Positions 1 to 8,003 of a stretch of 11,479 nucleotides of DNA are shown in pieces (position 1 is the first letter of the stretch; each line of letters starts with the position of its first letter). Made by a program: the position numbers and the translations under genes. The notes below the pieces were generated by a model, which had not been told where the DNA came from, ran no database searches, and was given only the letters and a program-made list of their open reading frames with translations. The stretch spans positions 1 to 11,479 of the forward strand of contig CALGIG010000012.1 of assembly GCA_937915865.1 (NCBI GenBank), written 5' to 3'. The stretch comes from an uncultured Prolixibacteraceae bacterium (GTDB lineage Bacteria; Bacteroidota; Bacteroidia; Bacteroidales; Prolixibacteraceae).

Positions 1-112
1 CAAGGAGAATTACGACCGCATCAAAGCCGAAGCCAGGCAAATTGTCGCCGACGAGTTGGAGCGGATTCGCAACGATGAAAATCTGCGCCATTTGCTGCCG
101 AAACAGGAATAA
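1..112 (+). CDS. C-terminal fragment of an unidentified backbone protein
   Basis: An open frame enters the window from the left (first full codon at 2) and ends at the TAA at 110-112, giving 36 residues that end in LRHLLPKQE. The fragment is rich in Glu, Arg, Lys and Ala (EARQIVADELERIRNDE) and would form a charged amphipathic helix. Base composition resembles the plus-strand backbone genes downstream, not the AT-rich cassette that follows. If gene order follows the CTnDOT excision operon (xis2c, xis2d, orf3, exc), a small DNA-binding protein gene would be expected in about this place, but nothing in the visible residues proves it. It ends tail-to-tail with the minus-strand gene at 177-824; only 64 nt separate them and no convincing terminator is visible there. 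Confidence 0.6.
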   Translation, partial: KENYDRIKAEARQIVADELERIRNDENLRHLLPKQE

Positions 113-176
113 ACATTACGCTGATTTTAGTAATTGATTCGATGGAATTTTTGTTGCTCCAAACAAACAATATGAC

Positions 177-824
177 TTAATTAGAAGTATAATCCAACAT
201 TAGATGTTTGATACAATAGGAATTATCATGGATTGATACATAACAGGAATCAAATTCATCTAATCCTAAAGATTGCTGTTTCAATATTTCAGAAACCCTA
301 TTTACATTACATAAGCAATCATTTAAACAAGAAATGATATTATCGATTTTCCCTTGTAATATATATCCAATTAAGCAACCATTTGAAGGATATTTGCTTG
401 AAACATAATTGCCAATACCTGTTTCTATATATCGTTTATGAAGTTTGGTTGCCGAAATTTTTGTTTTTCTTCCAACTTTGAAAGAATCAACTTCTATTAA
501 GTTTTTTGCTTCCGCAAAATATTCCCACTGATTTGCAGTCCAACCGGAGAAACGAAAATCAATTCTTGATGCACTTTTAGCAGCAATGCCATCATTTTTA
601 TATAATCTATGTTCGGGAACAATATCTATTTGCCATTCCAACCTTTTTCTGTTTGTATTCAGAGATAATAGCAATTCTTTCGATATATCTTCTTCTTCCC
701 AATCAATAGAAATATTTCCATTGGATTTAGTTACGCAATATCCCTGGCTCAATAAGGTCAAACAGCGCCTTTCCAATATTTGCAATGTGCTATTTATATA
801 CTCTGGGTTAAAACTTCCACTCAT
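177..824 (-). CDS. Candidate PD-(D/E)XK nuclease partner of the adjacent methyltransferase
   Basis: This 215-aa protein has no name that I recognise with certainty. Its centre looks like a PD-(D/E)XK nuclease core: Asp89 in SRIDFRF, then Glu105-Ala-Lys107 in YFAEAKNL, a D-x15-E-x-K arrangement, with Glu71 (VPEHRLY) as a possible extra acidic residue. It is followed by a Tyr/Gly block (RYIETGIGNYVSSKYP, then GCLIGYIL, residues 131-156) and a C-terminal SIHDN...IKHLMLDY segment. I recall small methylase-associated proteins with the same order of blocks. The start ATG (824-822) overlaps the TGA of the upstream methyltransferase gene as ATGA, so the two are translationally coupled and probably made in fixed ratio. 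A restriction endonuclease or nuclease-like specificity subunit is inferred; an inactive accessory protein is also possible. No signal peptide or membrane segment is seen. Confidence 0.6.
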   Translation of the reverse strand: MSGSFNPEYINSTLQILERRCLTLLSQGYCVTKSNGNISIDWEEEDISKELLLSLNTNRKRLEWQIDIVPEHRLYKNDGIAAKSASRIDFRFSGWTANQWEYFAEAKNLIEVDSFKVGRKTKISATKLHKRYIETGIGNYVSSKYPSNGCLIGYILQGKIDNIISCLNDCLCNVNRVSEILKQQSLGLDEFDSCYVSIHDNSYCIKHLMLDYTSN

Positions 825-3800
825 TTTGTTTCCATATTTGCAATTTCGACAATGAGAGAAAGCGCGTCATCAATAGCCTGTGAACGTGTCCAAAAACGTT
901 TTTGATTTGGCTTAATCAAATATATTTTATCTTTATCATAGTACCTGAACTGCTTTTGTACGTATAGATTCTTTCCCTTTTCTTGAATAGAATACTTATC
1001 CAATTCTTTAAGCAAAGAAGATAGTTCGTTTGTCGGCTTTACATCAATAGGTTTTTCTGCATTACAGAACTGTAATACCACCAAGTTTAAAGGGTCATAT
1101 CGCTGTACATCATATACAGTTATATTAACTTTATGATTGGCTTCGGAATAAAAATCATTTAATTCTTGATGAAGCATTTTTGCGTAAATCATATTTTCAT
1201 CAGATGAAACCCGACGAAATGCTATTGATTTTTCTTTTTTGTAAAAAATATCAATTGATTGGCAAAGAAAATCTTCAATTAAACAAATGTCTCTTTGAGA
1301 AAGATGAAAGGAGCGCAATATGATTTTTTCTATATTTTTTTCATTATCGGCATCTCTAATAATTAATGGATTGCTATTAATAGTATCTTCTATTTGCTCA
1401 TGTAATGAAACTAAATCTTTAAAATCCGATTCACTAAATTGCAATGGCAGGGTGTACACTTCATTTGGCTTAATACGCTCTCTCTCTATTCCCCATGAAC
1501 TGGAAATCATAAGCAAATAATATGCAGCTAACTTAGAATTTAACATAGACGATAACATCCGCAAGTCCTCTAACTGTTCCGAGTGTATCCCTAAAACTGT
1601 ACTATTATATGCAACACTTGCGTTTACAAGGCTTGCGCAAAATTCATTATCCTTAAATCCTTCTTTAACAAGCAACATAGGGCCTTTATATACCTCTTTT
1701 TTACCCAATCTACGAAAAACATTTATTTGAGGTAAATCTAAAATATTATTCTTCTTATAATATTTTAGATATTCAGCAATAGTTTCTTTATCTTTTATTG
1801 CTGAATTTATATCAGAAAAAGAGGTGTCCGGTGTAAAGTATTTTGATATTCTTTCAGGTCGTATAAACTTTAAGTTAGAAATATCATTATCTACAATGGG
1901 TTTGATTGTCGATTTATTTAATGGCTGCAGCCCAACCCCAAAAGACATTTTTCTTTCTTTTATGAAAGATTTGACGTTAGAGTGAATTTTCGATAGCTTA
2001 CTAATTAAATGAAAATCCGCAATATTTCCCCACATGGCTATTTTCCATATTTTGGTATCAGGCAACTGACACTCAACACGTGGAAGAAATTTAATATCTG
2101 TACTATCAATTAATACTCCATCTATTAAATTGGACTTAACATAGGTTTTAGGCGCCCAATATTCAATTGTATCAGATATTTTTTGGGGTGGATTTTTTTG
2201 AAAATAGGCAATACAAATTGGCCCTACCGCAGATGTAAATAATTGCCCTCCAAAATTTTTCGGAATCTTCCGGAATATCGACAGGTTATATACCTTTTCT
2301 ACATAGTTCTCGTTTAACAACCACTTTCTAAAATTTTGGAAAGGCTTTTCTGTGTTGGTAAGCACCTTTGCATTGAATATTAAGGCAATATTCCCCTCAG
2401 GACAAAAATCAACGGATTTATGCAGGAATGGTAAAACCATTTCTTTGCCAAAATTATATTTGACACAATAATTCATTATTGATTTGGATAACTTCTTAGT
2501 CCCAAAAGGTGGATTTCCAACAACTAAGTTTACTTTTTCAAAATCGTCAGGATTCACTTCCCCAATAGTATCACGACACCACAAATTCTTACCTTCTTTC
2601 TCTTTAATAGAAGCATCATTGGGATTATCTATTAGGTATGGAAATTTATTGGTTTTATCTATCCAGAGTTTTTTAGGATTAAGATGCTCGACTAATGCTA
2701 AATAAAGGCTGAAAGCCGTTACTTTGATAGCCAACGGGTCTATTTCTATTCCAAAGATGTTTTCTACAAGTATGTCATTAAGTTCCTTGAAGGTTATAAC
2801 TTTTTTAGGGTTTTTATTCTTCCATCTTCTAATCAGTCTTTTATAACTTTCAACCAAGAAAATTCCAGAACCGCACGCGGGGTCTAAAATCTTTACATTG
2901 TGATTTGTTTCATCCTTAATTGGCAACTTATCGTTTAGAATTAATTCCACCAAAGTGTATGGGGTGTAGAATTGCCCTTTTTCCTTTTTTACATCCAGTT
3001 CGCCAAGAAAATTTTCATATACTTCGCTCAGTAATTCTATTTGGATAAAATCAAATTTGAATATTCTCCAACTTTCAAATAGTTTCGGTTGTCCCGAAAT
3101 ATCCCCATCAATGAAACAGTTTTTTATTTTTTCTAAATGCTCTTTCTTTACTTTTAATTGTTCGCCTTCAACAATTGGGAAAACATTACCATTAAAATGT
3201 TCTTGCAATCTTGCAAATAACTGATATGTAGCATCTACATCATCTAAAATGTCAAAATAACTTTCCGCATCTTTCTTGATTTCTTTGTATAATCCTGCTT
3301 CTTTTGCAGCCCCTTTATCTTCAAGATACAAGATAAAAAGGGAACGCATGAGCAAACCATGAATAATGTTAATATCTGTAATGTCTTTTTTCAACGCATC
3401 GGCCGTTTTTAACAGGCTATCTACTAAGTATCTGTCTATTCTTTTTTGAACATTGATACCTTCACGAATATTATAGTCGCTCGTCCATAATAAACCGCTA
3501 TCAACACCGATGCGAGAAAAAATCTCAATTAGGATTTCTAAATTTGCCGCATCGTCTTTTGTGCTACTAAAAATTTGATATGGACTTAATTCTTTATTAT
3601 AGTCTGAATCAGGTTTTATGTATTTAGGTTTTTCATGGCAATTATAGATTCTAATCTCTGTATCCGATACAACAAAGAGGAACATTATTTTACGATAATT
3701 CCATGCTTTGTGTTGAATTTTGGCAATTTGCTTTAAAGAATCAATATTGAATGTCTTAACTTCTTTAAAAAGAATAGCGGGAAAATCTCCTGAAAAGTAA

Positions 3801-3916
3801 ACTTTGTCAGCGCCCATCTCTCCCAATTCCTGATATTCAGGATTAGAAATAGGTATTTCAGAGCATTTTATCAAATGCTCATAACCTAATTTCTCGTAGA
3901 AAAAATTTGCGCTCAT
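821..3916 (-). CDS. Type IIG-like N6-adenine DNA methyltransferase (restriction-modification)
   Basis: The protein has 1031 residues. It transfers a methyl group from S-adenosylmethionine to adenine in a target DNA site. The catalytic domain shows motif X GQFYTP (314-319), SAM-binding motif I DPACGSG (345-351), the acidic loop GIEIDP (389-394) and motif IV NPPF (468-471), the order expected for gamma-class N6 enzymes of the Eco57I/type I kind. The N-terminal domain holds Asp37 and Glu52-Val-Lys54 inside a block ending in IRIYNC, which could be a PD-(D/E)XK nuclease fold as in type IIG enzymes. Residues from about 650 on probably include the target-recognition region; the end (LIKPNQKRFWTRSQAIDDA) looks like a conserved C-terminal block. 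It is the first gene of a two-gene operon behind a consensus promoter. A BREX PglX-like enzyme is less likely, since no BREX partner is present and those are usually longer. Confidence 0.85.
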   Translation of the reverse strand: MSANFFYEKLGYEHLIKCSEIPISNPEYQELGEMGADKVYFSGDFPAILFKEVKTFNIDSLKQIAKIQHKAWNYRKIMFLFVVSDTEIRIYNCHEKPKYIKPDSDYNKELSPYQIFSSTKDDAANLEILIEIFSRIGVDSGLLWTSDYNIREGINVQKRIDRYLVDSLLKTADALKKDITDINIIHGLLMRSLFILYLEDKGAAKEAGLYKEIKKDAESYFDILDDVDATYQLFARLQEHFNGNVFPIVEGEQLKVKKEHLEKIKNCFIDGDISGQPKLFESWRIFKFDFIQIELLSEVYENFLGELDVKKEKGQFYTPYTLVELILNDKLPIKDETNHNVKILDPACGSGIFLVESYKRLIRRWKNKNPKKVITFKELNDILVENIFGIEIDPLAIKVTAFSLYLALVEHLNPKKLWIDKTNKFPYLIDNPNDASIKEKEGKNLWCRDTIGEVNPDDFEKVNLVVGNPPFGTKKLSKSIMNYCVKYNFGKEMVLPFLHKSVDFCPEGNIALIFNAKVLTNTEKPFQNFRKWLLNENYVEKVYNLSIFRKIPKNFGGQLFTSAVGPICIAYFQKNPPQKISDTIEYWAPKTYVKSNLIDGVLIDSTDIKFLPRVECQLPDTKIWKIAMWGNIADFHLISKLSKIHSNVKSFIKERKMSFGVGLQPLNKSTIKPIVDNDISNLKFIRPERISKYFTPDTSFSDINSAIKDKETIAEYLKYYKKNNILDLPQINVFRRLGKKEVYKGPMLLVKEGFKDNEFCASLVNASVAYNSTVLGIHSEQLEDLRMLSSMLNSKLAAYYLLMISSSWGIERERIKPNEVYTLPLQFSESDFKDLVSLHEQIEDTINSNPLIIRDADNEKNIEKIILRSFHLSQRDICLIEDFLCQSIDIFYKKEKSIAFRRVSSDENMIYAKMLHQELNDFYSEANHKVNITVYDVQRYDPLNLVVLQFCNAEKPIDVKPTNELSSLLKELDKYSIQEKGKNLYVQKQFRYYDKDKIYLIKPNQKRFWTRSQAIDDALSLIVEIANMETK

Positions 3917-3956
3917 TTATACTTATTTATAATTTGAACATATTATGCTCAATCTG

Positions 3957-3988
3957 CAAAGATACGAATAAGACGGTAAAAGCCCAAA
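3957..3988 (-). promoter_or_regulatory. Bacteroidetes consensus promoter of the methyltransferase operon
   Basis: On the minus strand a -33 element TTTG (3988-3985) is followed after 20 nt by TATCTTTG (3964-3957), a full match to the -7 consensus TAnnTTTG. Transcription would start near 3950, leaving an AT-rich 5' leader of about 35 nt before the ATG at 3916. There is no Shine-Dalgarno sequence, as usual in this phylum. Both boxes and the spacing fit, so expression is likely constitutive and independent of backbone transcription. Confidence 0.75.
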
Positions 3989-4259
3989 TTCTGGAGAGTA
4001 TTCAACAGGGCAACACGCATTTAATTTGTGATGAAATCCCATTGGGCAGTGTAAATACCTACGTCTTGTTCTTTCCAAACTCCTCAATGATTTACATCCG
4101 CTTTTTGTATTTATCAGTACCGCCGAATCCCTTCAGCGAGGCCGCCACTAAATCCGCAGTGAAACAGCCTAACTTCAACGCCATACCCATCCAAATCGAC
4201 GCCACAAGCTGCCAACAGCCCAAAACGCCCTTATTGTTCAGTCACTTACGCCTAATTTC

Positions 4260-4285
4260 GTTCTGCATTGCTATTAATGCGGAAT
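4260..4285 (+). promoter_or_regulatory. Hairpin upstream of the DUF3945 start
   Basis: TTCTGCATT (4261-4269) pairs with AATGCGGAA (4276-4284) around the six-base loop GCTATT, with a U-G pair inside; a further G-U pair closes it at 4260/4285. It ends 19 nt before the ATG at 4305. It is not followed directly by a T-run, so it is not a typical intrinsic terminator. It could be an operator or a translation-level control element; function is unknown. Confidence 0.4.
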
Positions 4286-4304
4286 AATTAAATCATTTTT
4301 CATC

Positions 4305-5846
4305 ATGGACGAAAAAATTAAAAATGAAGACCCGAAAGTCCTTTTGACAAAGGGCGAAGATGGCAAACTGAAAGCCATTGCTGGGGAGGGAGCGGACGGC
4401 AAACTGAAAACCGTCGATCCCACGAAAGAGAATGCCGACAGCTTTCTCAAAATTGACACGCGCGGTAACGCATTGGAGAATTTCTTTAAGAAGTTTTCCG
4501 AACAGTTAAAAACCCCGTCTCATACGGGTATCTACGCCGTGAGCGTCAAAGCCGTCGATAAGATGGCGGCTTTCTTCGACAAGATTATTAAGATCGACCC
4601 TGCCGACAAGGTACTTGATCCGTACCGAGTAACGCCGGAAGGAAAAATGCAGGAACAGGCGCAGGGTAAGTACCAACCGCTTGACCTGAACAAACTCGAC
4701 TGGAAAGAGGCTGACAAGCTGGGACTTTCCGGCCAGTCATTGCAGGATGCACTTAAAGCCATGTCCTACGGTCACAAGTCGCCCGGACTGGTAGAGGTGC
4801 GCATGGAAATCGACGGCAAGGAATTGCAGGCCAAAGCTCGCCTGTCGTTTGAACAGCAACCCGACGGCACAATCAAAATTCAAACACACCCCTTTCAGGA
4901 GAAGCCCGATTTTGAAAAGCCGTTTTTGGGTGTCCTGTTTACCCCAGACGAGCAAAAGCAATTCACCAATACCGGCCACGGCGGGCGTGTCTTTGAGTTG
5001 GAAATGACCCCCGGCGGCGAAAAAGTCCCGGCGCTCGTTTCGCTGGATAAAATCACCAACCGCTTCGAGGCTGTTCCACTCTCCGAAATCCAAATCCCGA
5101 AAATGCTAAAAGGCGTTGAACTTTCGGAAAAGCAACAGGAGGAGTTAAAAAACGGACAGGGGGTGCTGGTCGAAAACATGGACAAGAAGCAACGCCCCGG
5201 CGAAGAACCCGGCGGCAAGATTACACGCATCGTCCAGTACAATGCCGTGAATAAAAACTTCGACTTCCTGTTTACCCCCGAACAGCGCCAGCAGCATCAG
5301 CAGGAACGGGCAGCGAAAACGGAGCAGAAAACAGCACAGGATGATAATCAGCCACTCAAAGCCCGAAAAGTGGGCGAAGTGTGGGTGCGTCCCGTACAGG
5401 GCGGCGTCGAATTGACCCGCGAGCAGTTCAAAGACCTGTTGAATAACAAACCGGTCTTTGTTGAGGGCATGATCGACCAAACCAAACTGCCCAAGCAGGA
5501 GCAGGGAGCGAAGCAAACCGAAGCCACCGACCAAAAGGGGCAAAAGTACAACGCCTGGGTATGGCCGGATCAGGATGCCGGGCGCATCCGCCACACCAGC
5601 CTGCCACCCGAACAATGGAAAGAGGTGCAGGCCAAAAAGCAGGTGCAACCCGACGAAGGCTTCAAAACGCAGGTTGCAGTAAATAACGAAGGCAAAACCA
5701 ACGAGGCGACCAAACAATCGACCGAGCCGCTGAAGAAAGGCCAAACGCAGCCTACCGAAACGCAGCAGGAGAAGAAAGATCAAAAGCAACAGGACGGGCG
5801 GCAGTCCCCTGCCAAACCCAGGAAAAGCGCCGGGCATAAGCTGTAA
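4305..5846 (+). CDS. DUF4099/DUF3945 domain protein of conjugative transposons
   Basis: This 513-aa cytosolic protein belongs to a family carried by Bacteroidetes conjugative transposons next to topoisomerase III. Its biochemical role is not known. The N-terminus (1-45) is charged and contains a duplicated DGKLK motif (19-23, 31-35). A DUF4099-like domain spans about 124-205 (YQPLDLNKLDWKEADKLGLS, then an arginine-rich ARLSF strand). It is followed by a linked block with FLGVLFTPDE and GRVFELE (207-233). Two DUF3945-like repeats follow: VELSEKQQEELKNGQGVLVENM (271-292) and VELTREQFKDLLNNKPVFVEGM (368-389). The tail from about 455 is Lys/Gln/Thr/Pro-rich and probably disordered. No signal peptide or membrane helix is seen. 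It lies 31 nt upstream of topB and is probably co-transcribed with it; by position it may correspond to orf3 of the CTnDOT excision operon. Confidence 0.85.
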   Translation: MDEKIKNEDPKVLLTKGEDGKLKAIAGEGADGKLKTVDPTKENADSFLKIDTRGNALENFFKKFSEQLKTPSHTGIYAVSVKAVDKMAAFFDKIIKIDPADKVLDPYRVTPEGKMQEQAQGKYQPLDLNKLDWKEADKLGLSGQSLQDALKAMSYGHKSPGLVEVRMEIDGKELQAKARLSFEQQPDGTIKIQTHPFQEKPDFEKPFLGVLFTPDEQKQFTNTGHGGRVFELEMTPGGEKVPALVSLDKITNRFEAVPLSEIQIPKMLKGVELSEKQQEELKNGQGVLVENMDKKQRPGEEPGGKITRIVQYNAVNKNFDFLFTPEQRQQHQQERAAKTEQKTAQDDNQPLKARKVGEVWVRPVQGGVELTREQFKDLLNNKPVFVEGMIDQTKLPKQEQGAKQTEATDQKGQKYNAWVWPDQDAGRIRHTSLPPEQWKEVQAKKQVQPDEGFKTQVAVNNEGKTNEATKQSTEPLKKGQTQPTETQQEKKDQKQQDGRQSPAKPRKSAGHKL

Positions 5847-5859
5847 TTCCAATTTATCA

Positions 5860-5877
5860 ACCACTAAAAAATCAACG
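5860..5877 (+). promoter_or_regulatory. A-rich ACCACT leader of topB
   Basis: The bases before the topB ATG read ACCACT, six A, TCAA, CG. The same element, with seven A and a slightly different last few bases, precedes the DUF1896 gene at 8122-8141. Such A-rich leaders stand in for Shine-Dalgarno sites in Bacteroidetes. Here the first 14 bases are also complementary, with one bulged U, to the structured RNA downstream of topB (8054-8068). Confidence 0.6.
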
Positions 5878-7989
5878 ATGAAAGTCATCATAGCAGAAAA
5901 GCCCAGCGTAGCGCGAGATATTGCCGCTATCGTGGGGGCAACGTCGAAGAAAGACGGATATATGGAAGGTAACGACTGGGCTGTTACCTGGGCGTTCGGC
6001 CACCTGGTAGGACTGGCGATGCCTGAAGCCTACGGATTTAGGAGTTTCCAGCGCGAAAAACTGCCGATACTCCCGCAGGAGTTTATCTTGATTCCCCGCC
6101 AGATCAAAGAGGGGAAAGAGTATAAGAACGATCCCGGCGTAATGAAACAACTTAAAATCATCAAAGAGCTGTTCTCCAAAGCCGACGGCATTGTCGTGGC
6201 AACAGACGCCGGACGGGAAGGCGAATTAATTTTCCGTTACGTCTATAATTATGTAGGCTGTTCCCGCCCGTTTCAGCGGCTATGGATAAACTCGCTTACC
6301 GACAAAGCAATCAAAGAGGGTTTTCAGAACCTCAAACCCGGTAGCGACTACGACAACCTCTATTTATCGGCGAAAGCAAGAAGTCAGGCCGATTGGGTAG
6401 TCGGAATTAACGCCTCACAAGCCCTGTCTATTGCTGCCGGGCGCGGATCATGGTCACTCGGTCGCGTACAAACCCCGACACTGGCGATGATATGCAGCCG
6501 CTACCTGGAGAATAAGGATTTTAAACCGCAAACGTACTTCAAATTAAAACTGTTCACGGCCAAAGAAGCTACGGCATTCACCGTTTTATCGGTGGATAAG
6601 TACGATAGCCGTCCTGCAGCCGACGACATACTGCAACAGGTGAAGGCTGCCGGAAACGTCCGCGTTACGGCTGTCGAAAAGAAAGAGATGAAGCAGGAAC
6701 CGCCTTTGTTGTATGACCTAACCACACTTCAAAAAGAGGCCAACAGCAAGCACGGCTTTTCGGCGGAAAAGACGCTGAACATTGCCCAGGCGTTGTATGA
6801 GGGTAAGAAGATTTCCTACCCGCGTACCGGCAGCCGGTATATCTCCGCCGACGTGCTGGACGAAATACCGCACCTGATCGCCACATTGAAAAACCATCTC
6901 CGTTTCGGCGTTTACGCGGCGGGGATGGAAAATATCGTGTTAAACACCCGCTCGGTGGACGATAAGAACGTGACCGACCACCATGCGCTCATCATCACCG
7001 GAGATCCGGCGGACGGATTGACCGGAGATGAGCGGACTATTTATGATATGGTGGCGGGGCGTATGCTGGAGGCTTTTTCCAATCGTTGCACCAAAGAGAA
7101 CACCACCGTTTCGCTTGACGCGGGCGGCGTACACTTTGTTGCAAAGGGCAGCGTAACGCTACTTCCCGGCTGGCGGTCTGTGTTCAACGCCACCGATGAA
7201 GAAGCGCAGGACGAGGATATAATCACGCTGCCCGCACTCGCCGAAGGCGATACGCTTCCCGTCAGGGATATGGAAGTGTTGGAAAAGCAGACCAAGCCCC
7301 GCCCGCTGCATACCGAAGCCTCGCTGCTTTCGGCAATGGAGAGCGCCGGTAAGGAGTGCGAAAACGAAGAAGAACGCGAAGCAATGAAAGACGCCGGTAT
7401 CGGTACGCCTGCTACCCGCGCCGCGATTATCGAAACGCTCTTTGCCCGTGAATACATTATCCGTGAGAAAAAAGCTTTGGTTCCCACGAATAAAGGGTTG
7501 ATAGTTTACCTTGCCGTGAAAGAAAAGAAAATCGCTGACGTGGCGATGACCGGAAGCTGGGAACACGCCCTTGCCAAAATCGGCTCCGGTGAAATGGATG
7601 CCGCTACGTTCCACCGCTCGATAGAGGTTTACGCCTCACAAATTACGACGGAATTGCTCGACATTCTATTTGAACGCAAAGACGACCGCCCCGGTTGCAG
7701 TTGCCCCAAGTGCAAAAACGGTCAGGTCGTATTCTTTCAGAAAGTCGCCAAGTGCAATAACGAACATTGCGGGCTGACTGTGTTCCGCAGCATTGCCAAA
7801 AAGGATTTGACCGACACACAGCTTACTTCCCTTATGGTAAATGGCGCAACGCCCATGATTAAAGGTTTTGTAAGCAGCAAGACGGGTAACACGTTCGAGG
7901 CTGCCGTCGCATTTGACGCGGAGTATAAGACTGTGTTCAAATTCCCCGAAAACAAAAAGGGTGGCCATAAAAAAAGTAGAACGAAGTAA
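5878..7989 (+). CDS. topB: DNA topoisomerase III, TopB/Exc-like (type IA)
   Basis: This 703-aa enzyme breaks and rejoins single DNA strands through a 5'-phosphotyrosine bond. In CTnDOT the equivalent, Exc, belongs to the excision operon. The TOPRIM domain begins at residue 1 with MKVIIAEKPS (Glu7) and contains TDAGREGE (109-116); the second acidic position of the usual DxD is Gly112, a form I also recall in other TopB proteins. SQADWVVGINASQALS and the following GRVQTP block are standard type IA motifs. The catalytic tyrosine is Tyr314 in ISYPRTGSRY. A C4 zinc-ribbon-like segment is at Cys607/Cys609-x2-Cys612 ... Cys626-x4-Cys631, followed by a TopB-type C-terminal domain (KKDLTDTQL...IKGFVSSKTG). 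Length is close to the family (E. coli TopB has 653 aa). The start follows the A-rich leader. It is the last coding gene before the RNA/terminator region. Confidence 0.95.
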   Translation: MKVIIAEKPSVARDIAAIVGATSKKDGYMEGNDWAVTWAFGHLVGLAMPEAYGFRSFQREKLPILPQEFILIPRQIKEGKEYKNDPGVMKQLKIIKELFSKADGIVVATDAGREGELIFRYVYNYVGCSRPFQRLWINSLTDKAIKEGFQNLKPGSDYDNLYLSAKARSQADWVVGINASQALSIAAGRGSWSLGRVQTPTLAMICSRYLENKDFKPQTYFKLKLFTAKEATAFTVLSVDKYDSRPAADDILQQVKAAGNVRVTAVEKKEMKQEPPLLYDLTTLQKEANSKHGFSAEKTLNIAQALYEGKKISYPRTGSRYISADVLDEIPHLIATLKNHLRFGVYAAGMENIVLNTRSVDDKNVTDHHALIITGDPADGLTGDERTIYDMVAGRMLEAFSNRCTKENTTVSLDAGGVHFVAKGSVTLLPGWRSVFNATDEEAQDEDIITLPALAEGDTLPVRDMEVLEKQTKPRPLHTEASLLSAMESAGKECENEEEREAMKDAGIGTPATRAAIIETLFAREYIIREKKALVPTNKGLIVYLAVKEKKIADVAMTGSWEHALAKIGSGEMDAATFHRSIEVYASQITTELLDILFERKDDRPGCSCPKCKNGQVVFFQKVAKCNNEHCGLTVFRSIAKKDLTDTQLTSLMVNGATPMIKGFVSSKTGNTFEAAVAFDAEYKTVFKFPENKKGGHKKSRTK

Positions 7990-7995
7990 ATTCCT

Positions 7996-8003
7996 TAACT
8001 TTG
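7996..8003 (+). promoter_or_regulatory. Bacteroidetes -7 promoter box TAACTTTG after topB
   Basis: TAACTTTG is a full match to TAnnTTTG and begins 7 nt after the topB stop codon. No TTTG lies 19-21 nt upstream, so the -33 element is missing or poor. A start a few bases downstream, about 8004-8010, would fall at the 5' edge of the structured RNA described at 8004-8100, which supports its being a real promoter. Confidence 0.6.

Larger units (their letters stand above)
113..3956 (-). other. AT-rich inserted restriction-modification / anti-phage cassette
   Basis: The two minus-strand genes and their promoter form a self-contained module, opposite in direction to every backbone gene in the window and much more AT-rich. 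Both junctions fall outside coding sequence: the left one just after a backbone stop codon, the right one near the consensus promoter. I compared about 113-176 with about 3900-3990 by eye and found no direct repeat, terminal inverted repeat or recombinase gene, so the mechanism of acquisition is not visible and the boundaries are approximate. Cargo of this type is common in mobile elements and would defend the element or its host against foreign DNA. Confidence 0.6.
3917..4304. other. Gene-free interval between the cassette and the DUF3945 gene
   Basis: This stretch holds the minus-strand promoter at its left end and a hairpin at its right end. A plus-strand frame of 126 codons (3907-4287) crosses it, but it starts inside the opposite methyltransferase gene and its translation (many Ser, Pro, Ile, with no domain I recognise) does not look like a real protein. 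The minus strand also has a 49-codon open frame (4241-4092) without a good start. Composition is intermediate between cassette and backbone. No TAnnTTTG box was found on the plus strand, so the promoter for the DUF3945 and topB genes was not identified. It may be a decayed gene end or a conserved untranslated region. Confidence 0.45.

Noticed and set aside
150..167. TTTGTT/AACAAA hairpin between the first fragment and the cassette
   Set aside because: Six base pairs with a single G-C and no adjoining T-run on either strand; too weak for a terminator.
821..3916. Reading the methyltransferase as BREX PglX
   Set aside because: No pglZ, brxC, brxA or brxB genes are adjacent, the protein is shorter than usual PglX, and it is coupled to a small nuclease-like gene instead.
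3981..4222. AGCCCAAA repeated at 3981-3988 and 4215-4222
   Set aside because: Only eight bases and two copies; expected by chance, with no further similarity around it.
3907..4287. A 126-codon plus-strand open frame
   Set aside because: It starts inside the opposite methyltransferase gene, its translation has no recognisable domain and an odd Ser/Pro/Ile-rich content, and it crosses the cassette promoter. Kept only as part of the unexplained interval.
5145..5891. A 248-codon minus-strand open frame rich in Leu and Phe, looking membrane-like
   Set aside because: It is the antisense of the Lys/Gln/Glu-rich DUF3945 protein; antisense of such codons gives Leu/Phe runs. It also overlaps the topB start.
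6202..6226. Loss of the second TOPRIM aspartate in TopB (DAGREGE instead of DxDREGE)
   Set aside because: I recall the same Gly form in other TopB proteins, so it is probably a subfamily trait and not inactivation; the catalytic Tyr314 and the other motifs are intact.
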